Part shown: positions 1 through 10,059 of the stretch, piece after piece
How the letters are laid out: every line of letters starts with the position of its first letter
Position numbering within the stretch: the stretch's first letter is position 1
Source of the DNA: RGIG4074 sp964459165
GTDB lineage: Bacteria; Bacillota; Clostridia; Christensenellales; Borkfalkiaceae
Assembly (NCBI GenBank): GCA_964459165.1
Contig: CAYWKM010000047.1
Coordinates: 1 to 12,555 of the forward strand
DNA length: 12,555 nt
Reading direction: 5' to 3'
Made by a program: the position numbers and the translations under genes
Notes under the pieces: model-generated
The model's input: only the letters and a program-made list of their open reading frames with translations
Database searches by the model: none
What the model was told of the DNA's origin: nothing

Positions 1-3
1 AAC

Positions 4-39
4 AAAGGCGGCTCCGTATCTTTCAACGAAGCCGTCTTT
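4..39 (-). terminator. Probable intrinsic terminator after rpoC
   Basis: An inverted repeat pairs 4-17 with 26-39 around an 8-base loop (18-25). It has 14 pairs with one internal A-C mismatch on the minus-strand RNA and a GC-rich middle. It starts 12 bases past the rpoC stop codon. On the minus strand the distal arm ends CCUUU and continues GUU to the window edge, a short U-rich tail. Read on the plus strand it is followed by C-rich sequence, so it fits minus-strand termination. The rest of the U-tract, if any, lies outside the window. Confidence 0.6.
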
Positions 40-51
40 CCCGTCATACGA

Positions 52-4206
<4,155 letters not shown>

Positions 4207-4229
4207 TCTATCTTTATACCTCGCTAAAA

Positions 4230-7200
4230 TCAGTCGTCACTGTCCGAATCTTCTTCATCGTCGAAGAAATTGTCAAACTTGAAATCGTCTTCGTCTCCCA
4301 AATCTCCGAGATCGGCAAAATCCGCGTCGTCGGAAAGAGGCTCGTCTTCGTCGCTCTCGGTAAGCGCGTCGAAGATATCGCCGACCTCGTCGTCTTCCTC
4401 GAAGTCTTCGTCCGAGGAGAAGTCGATCTCCTCCTCGTCCTCGTTTACGTCGCGCGATCTGCGAGGCTCGTTGGACTCTTCTTCCTCTTCAAACTCTCTG
4501 ATGACGAGCTCTTCGTTATTTTCGGTAAGAACCTTTACGTCGAGCGCAAGGGACTGCAATTCTTTGAGCAATACCTTGAACGCCTCCGGAATGCCGGGTT
4601 CGGATATATTTTCGCCCTTTACAATGGATTCGTAAGTCTTTACGCGTCCTACGATGTCGTCGGATTTTACCGTGAGCATTTCCTGAAGGATGTGCGCCGC
4701 GCCGTAGGCTTCGAGCGCCCAAACCTCCATTTCGCCGAAACGCTGACCGCCGAACTGCGCTTTACCGCCGAGAGGCTGCTGCGTGACCATGCTGTAAGGA
4801 CCGATGGAACGCGCGTGAATCTTGTCGTCGACAAGGTGAATGAGTTTAATCATATACTGAACGCCGACCGTTACGCGGTTGGCAAAGGGCTCGCCCGTTC
4901 TGCCGTCGAACACTTGGAATTTTCCGTCGACCTTTCCGTCGGGATTGTAAAGATTATTTTCAGAGAAGAGCTGTTCGATGTCCTTTTCGGTTGCGCCGTC
5001 GAAGACGGGGGTGGCGATCTTCCAGCCGAGCTGTTTGCACACATAGCCCAAATGAACTTCGAGCACCTGACCGATATTCATACGGGAAGGTACGCCCAAA
5101 GGATTGAGCAGAATTTGTATGGGAGTTCCGTCCGCGAGGAAGGGCATATCGTATTCGGGAAGAACGCGCGAAATGACGCCTTTGTTCCCGTGACGTCCCG
5201 CCATCTTATCGCCGACCTGAATCTTACGTTTCTGAGCGATATATACGCGGACGACCTTATTGACGCCGGGCTGCAATTCGTCTTTATTTTCCCTTGTAAA
5301 CACTTTTACGTCGACGACGATGCCGCCCTCTCCGTGAGGAACCTTCAGGGAGGTGTCTCTCACTTCTCTCGCCTTTTCGCCGAAGATCGCACGGAGCAAT
5401 CTTTCTTCGGGCGTGAGCTCCGTCTCGCCCTTGGGGGTGACCTTCCCTACGAGGATATCTCCTCCCTGAACCTCCGCTCCGATTCTCACGATTCCTTCAT
5501 CGTCAAGATCCTTCAACGCGTCGTCTCCGACGTTGGGGATATCCCTCGTGATCTCTTCCGCGCCGAGCTTGGTGTCTCTGGCCTCCGTTTCGAGCTCGAC
5601 GATATGAACGGAAGTGAATACGTCGTCCTGAACGAGCTTTTCGCTTAATAGGATCGCGTCTTCGTAGTTATATCCCTCCCATTCCATATAGGCGACGAGA
5701 ATATTCTTGCCGAGAGCGAGCTCGCCGTTGTTCGTCGCGGGACCGTCGGCGATCACCTCTCCCTTGACGACTCTGTCTCCCGTGGAAATGATCGGCCGCT
5801 GATTCAGACAGGTGCTTTGGTTGGAACGCTCGAATTTCTTTAAAGGATATTCGTCGATCGTTCCGTCGTCTCTTCTGATCTTAATTAAATTGGAAGCCAC
5901 GCCGACGGCGACGCCGGACTCCTTCGCTATTACCATTACGCCGGAATCGCGCGCGATGGCTTCCTCGATGCCCGTCGCGACGATCGCGGACTCCGTTTTT
6001 AACAAGGGAACAGCCTGACGCTGCATATTGGAGCCCATGAGCGCGCGGTTGGTATCGTCGTTTTCAAGGAAGGGAATGAGAGCGGCGGCGACGGAAACGA
6101 GCTGTTTGGGCGATACGTCCATATAATCCATTTTATCGCCGGGAAGCTCGGTGATGAGATCCTGATGGCGACACCCAACGAGGGTGTTTTTGAAATGATT
6201 GCCTTCGTCGAGCGGCTCGTTCGCCTGCGCGACGATATATCTGTCCTCTTCGTCCGCCGTAAGGTAATCCACATGATCGGTGACGGTGGTGATAATTCTG
6301 CCCGTCGCGGGATCCGTCTCATGGACGACCTTTCTGTAAGGAGCCATAATAAAGCCGTATTCGTTGACCTTGGAGAAGGTTGCAAGCGAAGAGATGAGTC
6401 CGATATTCTGACCTTCCGGCGTCTCGATCGGACACATTCTGCCGTAATGCGAGTAGTGAACGTCGCGGACCTCGAACGTGGCGCGATCCCTGTTGAGTCC
6501 TCCGGGACCGAGCGCGGATAGCTTTCTCTTATGCGTAAGCTCGGACGCGGGATTCGTCTGATCCATAAACTGGGAGAGCTGCGAGGAGCCGAAAAATTCT
6601 CTGATGACGGCGGAAATGGGGCGCACGTTGATGAGAGCGGTCGGCGTTACCGTCTGAGGATCCTGCGTGCCCATCCTCTCCTTGATGAGCCTTTCCAATC
6701 TCGCCACGCCGATGCGGAACTGATTCTGCAACAATTCGCCCACCGAACGCACGCGGCGGTTGCCGAGGTGGTCGATATTGTCGATTGTGCCGATATGGTA
6801 TTTCAAATCGAGGTTGGTCGAAATCGCCGCCACGATATCGTCGCGGACGATATGCTTATGGTCGATCTTGTCGACGAGAGGCTTGATTTCCTTCCTTTCC
6901 TCGAAGGTAAGCTCCCTTACGGGACCGGAAAGAATCTCGTGGAATTTTTTGCACGCCGCAACGAATTTGACGCGGGCGTCCCTCCTCTTCTCGCGATTCT
7001 TCTTCTCTTCCTGCTTCTCGTCCTCTTCGATTCTCGTTTCGTACGTATAATAAATATCGTTGATATAATCGAGATATCGCTGCGCGACTTCCTCGACGGA
7101 CGCCGTCTTGGTCGCCTCCGCAATCTCGACGGACTTCTTATAAATCGGATAATAAACGGTGGACAGCAATCCGAGATTCTTAGGGGGAAAGGAGGATATC

Positions 7201-8255
7201 GCGCTGAAATCGACGGTATTGTTTGCGATGATCTTGTGACGGATCTCCCCTTCCTCGGGATCGTTTACGAGAACGAATACTTCGTTGATTCCCGCGTTTT
7301 GTATCTCTCTCGCCTTATCCTCCGATATCCTTTCTCCCGCGACGGCGAGAATTTCACCCGTTTCGGGATGGACGATATCGTCCGCCGCGCGGCAGCCGCG
7401 GAGACGGTAAACAAGGTTCAGCTTTTTATTGAATTTGTATCTGCCCACTTTTGCCACGTCGTAATGCTTTGCGTCGTAGAATACGTTGAAGAGCTGCGTT
7501 CTCACCGATTCTTCCGTGGGAACTTCTCCGGGGCGCAATCTCTTATAAAGCTCGATCAGACCGTCCGCCTCGCTCTTGGTCGTATCTTTTTCGATCGTGG
7601 CGGCGATGATCTTGTCGCCCTCGAAGAGTTCCTTCAAAGCGTTGTCCGAGCCGTAGCCCAAGGCGCGCAAAAGAACGGTCGCGCAAATCTTTCTCTTTCT
7701 GTCGACGTGAACCCAAAGAACGTCCTGCGTATCCTGCTCAAATTCGAGCCACGCGCCCCTGTTGGGAATGACGGTCGTATTAAAAATTTCCTTCCCCGTC
7801 TTGTCCTTCGTCGAATCGTTGTACACGCCGGGGGAGCGCACGAGCTGAGATACGATGACGCGTTCCGCGCCGTTGATAATAAAGGAACCGCTCTCCGTCA
7901 TCAAGGGCAAATCGCCCATATAGATATCCTGTTCGATCGGCTGATTGGTAATCTTGTTCACGAGCCTTACTTTCACGCGCATGCGGACGGCGTAGGTCGC
8001 GTCTCGGTTGCGGCATTCTTTTTCGTCGTACTTGGGCGTTTTGTCCAATTCGTGACCGAGAAAATAAAGCTCAAAGCGATCGGAATAGTCGGTGATCGGT
8101 GAGAAGTCCTCAAACACTTCGCTGATTCCGTCTTTGATGAAAGCGTTATAGCTGTCTTTCTGAATCTCTACGAGGTCGGGAATGGGCGCCACTTCGTTGA
8201 TGGAACCGAATTTTCTTCTTTCATTTTTTCCATACTTTACGATAGGTAAGTTCAT
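4230..8255 (-). CDS. rpoB: DNA-directed RNA polymerase subunit beta
   Basis: This is the RNA polymerase beta subunit, 1341 residues and complete. The rifampicin-binding region FGSSQLSQFMDQ onward lies at about 555-585, and the active-site motif GDKMAGRHGNKG is at 1015-1026 with Lys1017 and Lys1025. The DNIDHLGNRR motif is near 493-502. By residue count, Lys578 stands where E. coli has Arg529, while His575 (H526) and Ser580 (S531) are conserved. The protein is about 150 residues longer than B. subtilis beta (about 1193). One part of the excess is a charged, probably helical insertion at about 355-465 with a Lys/Glu/Arg-rich stretch near 409-431. The other is a C-terminal tail (1254-1341) with 47 acidic and only 4 basic residues. 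A strong AAAGGAG at 8266-8272 supports the start at 8255. It is the first gene of an rpoB-rpoC unit, with no rplL or rplJ upstream. Confidence 0.99.
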   Translation of the reverse strand: MNLPIVKYGKNERRKFGSINEVAPIPDLVEIQKDSYNAFIKDGISEVFEDFSPITDYSDRFELYFLGHELDKTPKYDEKECRNRDATYAVRMRVKVRLVNKITNQPIEQDIYMGDLPLMTESGSFIINGAERVIVSQLVRSPGVYNDSTKDKTGKEIFNTTVIPNRGAWLEFEQDTQDVLWVHVDRKRKICATVLLRALGYGSDNALKELFEGDKIIAATIEKDTTKSEADGLIELYKRLRPGEVPTEESVRTQLFNVFYDAKHYDVAKVGRYKFNKKLNLVYRLRGCRAADDIVHPETGEILAVAGERISEDKAREIQNAGINEVFVLVNDPEEGEIRHKIIANNTVDFSAISSFPPKNLGLLSTVYYPIYKKSVEIAEATKTASVEEVAQRYLDYINDIYYTYETRIEEDEKQEEKKNREKRRDARVKFVAACKKFHEILSGPVRELTFEERKEIKPLVDKIDHKHIVRDDIVAAISTNLDLKYHIGTIDNIDHLGNRRVRSVGELLQNQFRIGVARLERLIKERMGTQDPQTVTPTALINVRPISAVIREFFGSSQLSQFMDQTNPASELTHKRKLSALGPGGLNRDRATFEVRDVHYSHYGRMCPIETPEGQNIGLISSLATFSKVNEYGFIMAPYRKVVHETDPATGRIITTVTDHVDYLTADEEDRYIVAQANEPLDEGNHFKNTLVGCRHQDLITELPGDKMDYMDVSPKQLVSVAAALIPFLENDDTNRALMGSNMQRQAVPLLKTESAIVATGIEEAIARDSGVMVIAKESGVAVGVASNLIKIRRDDGTIDEYPLKKFERSNQSTCLNQRPIISTGDRVVKGEVIADGPATNNGELALGKNILVAYMEWEGYNYEDAILLSEKLVQDDVFTSVHIVELETEARDTKLGAEEITRDIPNVGDDALKDLDDEGIVRIGAEVQGGDILVGKVTPKGETELTPEERLLRAIFGEKAREVRDTSLKVPHGEGGIVVDVKVFTRENKDELQPGVNKVVRVYIAQKRKIQVGDKMAGRHGNKGVISRVLPEYDMPFLADGTPIQILLNPLGVPSRMNIGQVLEVHLGYVCKQLGWKIATPVFDGATEKDIEQLFSENNLYNPDGKVDGKFQVFDGRTGEPFANRVTVGVQYMIKLIHLVDDKIHARSIGPYSMVTQQPLGGKAQFGGQRFGEMEVWALEAYGAAHILQEMLTVKSDDIVGRVKTYESIVKGENISEPGIPEAFKVLLKELQSLALDVKVLTENNEELVIREFEEEEESNEPRRSRDVNEDEEEIDFSSDEDFEEDDEVGDIFDALTESDEDEPLSDDADFADLGDLGDEDDFKFDNFFDDEEDSDSDD

Positions 8256-8492
8256 CCGTTAATAACTCCTTTCTTGTTAATAATAACCGGCGATCTACCG
8301 AGTATATCTTTTCATCGATAAAAATCGAAATGTTATCGAATTTAAAAAATTTTGTTTTTCCTCTTTACTTTAACTCGTTTTTGCGTTATAATAATGGCAA
8401 AGAAGCATTTTTAAAAGCGAAAAAATTTTTTCTTAATAATCTGTTTTTTGCGAATTTTTCGTCAAAGGGCAAAATTAGAGATAATAATACAT
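8256..8492 (-). other. Long AT-rich 5' leader of rpoB
   Basis: If transcription starts about seven bases past the consensus -10 box, rpoB has a leader of about 237 bases. It is strongly AT-rich, with many A/U tracts. About 60 bases before the start codon an inverted repeat TCGATAA (8315-8321) / TTATCGA (8333-8339) surrounds an 11-base loop containing a further TCGA; this is a weak hairpin or possibly a protein-binding site. No known riboswitch or ribosomal-protein leader is recognised. A second, weaker candidate promoter (TTGACG, 18 bases, GATTAT at 8436-8465) could give a shorter leader. Confidence 0.45.
8364..8392 (+). promoter_or_regulatory. Candidate sigma-A promoter for rqcP-ispDF
   Basis: TTTACT (8364-8369) and a perfect TATAAT (8387-8392) are separated by 17 bases, giving a predicted start near 8399 and a leader of about 180 bases to rqcP. 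It points rightward from inside the rpoB leader. An alternative nearer the gene is an extended -10, TGCTATTAT at 8495-8503, but it has no clear -35 and lies directly on the opposite-strand rpoB -10 box. Either choice places the rightward promoter within the region transcribed or bound for rpoB. Confidence 0.5.
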
Positions 8493-8498
8493 TATGCT

Positions 8499-8527
8499 AT
8501 TATATAAATTATTCGGAATCTTGTCAA
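8499..8527 (-). promoter_or_regulatory. Consensus sigma-A promoter of rpoBC
   Basis: On the minus strand TTGACA (8522-8527) and TATAAT (8499-8504) are separated by exactly 17 bases, a perfect match to the consensus in both boxes and spacing. Upstream of the -35 there are three A-tracts (8530-8534, 8542-8546, 8554-8559) about 12 bases apart, resembling an UP element. This predicts strong expression, as expected for core polymerase genes. The predicted start is near 8492. Confidence 0.85.
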
Positions 8528-8566
8528 GCTTTTTCCGGCAATTTTTCCGATCCTTTTTTCGCATGT

Positions 8567-8570
8567 GGAG
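8567..8570 (+). promoter_or_regulatory. Ribosome binding site fixing the TTG start of rqcP
   Basis: GGAG is followed by an 8-base spacer and then TTG at 8579. The nearby ATG at 8563 is out of frame with rqcP, and the protein encoded from the TTG begins exactly as the family does (MRIDKFLKVSR). The TTG is therefore the supported start. Confidence 0.75.
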
Positions 8571-8578
8571 AATAAAAA

Positions 8579-8824
8579 TTGAGAATCGACAAATTTCTGA
8601 AGGTTTCGAGAATTTTAAAGAGAAGAACGGTGGCGCAGGAAGCCTGCGCGCAAGGGAAGGTACTCGTCAACGGAAAGGAGGCAAAGCCCTCTCATGCGGC
8701 GAGGATAGGAGACGTCGTCGAACTGCAATACGCTGCGGGATCGATAAAATTTAAAATATTGAACGTGAAAGAAACGGTAAAAAAGGACGAGGCGGCAAGC
8801 CTTTACGAAATCGTTACGGAGTGA
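8579..8824 (+). CDS. rqcP: RqcP, S4-domain ribosome quality control protein
   Basis: This is an 81-residue protein made almost entirely of an S4 RNA-binding fold. Its start MRIDKFLKVSRILKRRT and the following GKVLVNGKEAKPS closely resemble B. subtilis RqcP (YabO), including the C-terminal KKDEAASLYEIV segment. In that family the protein binds obstructed 50S subunits near the P-site tRNA. It works with RqcH in adding alanine tails to stalled peptides. E. coli Hsp15 is a more distant, longer relative. Translation starts at TTG behind a good GGAG. The stop codon is 5 bases from the ispDF start, so the two genes are translationally and transcriptionally coupled. In B. subtilis the gene sits elsewhere (yabN-yabO-yabP region), so the pairing with isoprenoid synthesis here appears to be a lineage-specific gene order. 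Family membership is seen; RqcH itself is not in the window. Confidence 0.88.
   Translation: MRIDKFLKVSRILKRRTVAQEACAQGKVLVNGKEAKPSHAARIGDVVELQYAAGSIKFKILNVKETVKKDEAASLYEIVTE
8818..8821 (+). promoter_or_regulatory. Ribosome binding site fixing the ispDF start
   Basis: GGAG overlaps the end of rqcP and lies 8 bases before ATG at 8830. A GTG at 8821 in the same frame would begin three codons earlier, but it overlaps this site and has no well-placed site of its own. ATG 8830 is preferred. Confidence 0.7.
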
Positions 8825-8829
8825 TAAAA

Positions 8830-9945
8830 ATGAGTGTGTCGGCAATCATCTGCGCGGCGGGCAGAGGCGAGAGAGCCGGATTCGGCAAAAACAAGCTTTT
8901 GGTAAAATATGACAATTTGACGGCGCTTGAACACACTTTGAGCGCGTTCATGCGCGAGGATGTGAAGGAAATCGTCGTGACGGCGTCCCCGGAGGACAAA
9001 GAAGCCGTTGAGGCGATCGCAGAAAATTATCCGGGCACGAAAGTCGTCGCGGGCGGAATCACGAGATCGCAGTCGGTAAAAAACGCGCTGAACGAAGTGA
9101 CGGGCGACATCGTCCTCATCCACGACGGAGCCAGAATATTCGTCACCGATAAAATTATCACCGACTGCATCAACTGCGTCGTAAATTTCGGCAGCGCGAT
9201 ATGTTCCCTGCCGGCGACCGACACCATCGTCGTAGGCGAAAACGGCAAGGTGAAGGGCGTACCGGACAGAAGCGTCCTCTACACCGTTCAAACGCCGCAG
9301 GGATTTTATACCGAGGACATCAAAAGAGCGTACGCCTTGGCCGGCAACGCTTCCTATACGGACGATTCCTCCGTATACGGAGCCTTTATCGCAAGACCGA
9401 AGATGTTTTTAGGCGACCCCTGCAATACGAAGATCACCTATGCGGAGGATTTTACGGTGAAGGGCGAACGAGTCGGCTTCGGAATCGATACGCACGCGTT
9501 CGGCGCGGAAAAAAATTACATCACCCTCTGCGGCGTGACCGTGCCCAGCGACAGCGGGCTGATCGCGCACAGCGACGGCGACGTGGCGATTCACGCTTTG
9601 ATGGACGCCATGCTATCGGGCGCGGGACTGAGGGATATCGGATATTATTTTCCGGATACGGACGATCGCTACAGAGGCGCGAGCAGTATGAATATGCTCA
9701 AATACGTCGTCGCCGTATTGAAAGAAAACAATTTTAAAGTTCAGAACGTCTCCGTCGCCATACAGGCGCAAAGACCTCGGTTAAAAAAATATATCGTCGA
9801 AATGAAAAAGACGCTCGCGGAAGCCCTGAAAATCGATAAAAACGCCGTGGGAATCTCTGCGGGGACGAACGAAGGATTGGGGTACGTCGGCGAAGGGAAA
9901 GGCGTCACGGTGACCGCCGTCGCGCTGCTGAGAAGAATCCGTTGA
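8830..9945 (+). CDS. ispDF: Bifunctional IspD/IspF isoprenoid synthesis enzyme
   Basis: This is a fused enzyme of 371 residues for two steps of the MEP pathway. IspD converts MEP plus CTP to CDP-ME; IspF cyclises CDP-ME 2-phosphate to MEcPP. IspD half: nucleotide loop AAGRGERAG at 9-17, Lys22 matching the catalytic Lys of the family, HDGAR with Asp99, a TDDSS motif, and NTKIT with Lys201. IspF half: GIDTH with metal ligands Asp220 and His222, HSDGDVAIHALMDA with His255, DIGYYFPDTD, and near the C-terminus TNEGLGYVGEGKGV. The IspF domain begins at about residue 214, almost directly after the IspD domain, so there is little linker. IspE, the enzyme between these two steps, is not in this window. 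The fusion is well known in alpha- and epsilon-proteobacteria and occurs in some Clostridia. Both halves keep their key residues, so both activities are expected. Confidence 0.95.
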   Translation: MSVSAIICAAGRGERAGFGKNKLLVKYDNLTALEHTLSAFMREDVKEIVVTASPEDKEAVEAIAENYPGTKVVAGGITRSQSVKNALNEVTGDIVLIHDGARIFVTDKIITDCINCVVNFGSAICSLPATDTIVVGENGKVKGVPDRSVLYTVQTPQGFYTEDIKRAYALAGNASYTDDSSVYGAFIARPKMFLGDPCNTKITYAEDFTVKGERVGFGIDTHAFGAEKNYITLCGVTVPSDSGLIAHSDGDVAIHALMDAMLSGAGLRDIGYYFPDTDDRYRGASSMNMLKYVVAVLKENNFKVQNVSVAIQAQRPRLKKYIVEMKKTLAEALKIDKNAVGISAGTNEGLGYVGEGKGVTVTAVALLRRIR

Positions 9946-9946
9946 C

Positions 9947-9976
9947 GAACGGCAAAAGGATGTTCTTTTCCCGTTC
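9947..9976 (+). other. Hairpin between ispDF and radA
   Basis: GAACGG (9947-9952) pairs with CCGTTC (9971-9976) and AAAAG (9954-9958) with CTTTT (9965-9969), leaving one C-C mismatch and a 6-base loop. It begins one base after the ispDF stop codon. It is not followed by a U-run, so it is not a classical intrinsic terminator. It may instead protect the upstream transcript's 3' end or lower read-through into radA. Confidence 0.45.
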
Positions 9977-10059
9977 CCGTTAAGGCGTTCTCCTTTCGCA
10001 AGAATCAGCCGATACCTGAAAGCTTTTTATTTTTTCATACTTAAAAAAGGATACCGTTT

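Noticed and set aside
4270..4635. A Ser/Lys-rich plus-strand open frame opposite the beta tail.
   Set aside because: The Ser-rich translation is simply the complement of the Asp/Glu codons of the acidic tail.
4692..5648. A 318-codon open frame on the plus strand, opposite rpoB.
   Set aside because: Same antisense codon-bias effect; its translation mirrors conserved beta motifs and shows no family of its own.
6531..8102. A 523-codon open frame on the plus strand, opposite rpoB.
   Set aside because: It lies entirely antisense to a conserved gene, has no recognisable domain, and is explained by rpoB rarely using codons whose complement is a stop (TTA, CTA, TCA).
8436..8465. Second leftward promoter for rpoB (TTGACG, 18 bases, GATTAT).
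   Set aside because: The -10 matches only 4 of 6 bases and a perfect promoter lies just upstream; kept only as a possible secondary site.
8330..8575. An 81-codon open frame in the rpoB-rqcP intergenic region.
   Set aside because: Phe/Asn/Lys-rich translation typical of AT-rich noncoding DNA, no ribosome binding site, and it spans both predicted promoters.
8821..8829. GTG start for ispDF overlapping the rqcP stop codon.
   Set aside because: It overlaps the GGAG that is ideally spaced for ATG 8830, and IspD proteins start close to the position given by that ATG.
9201..9737. A 178-codon Arg-rich frame overlapping ispDF on the same strand.
   Set aside because: It is an out-of-frame shadow of the conserved IspD/IspF coding sequence.
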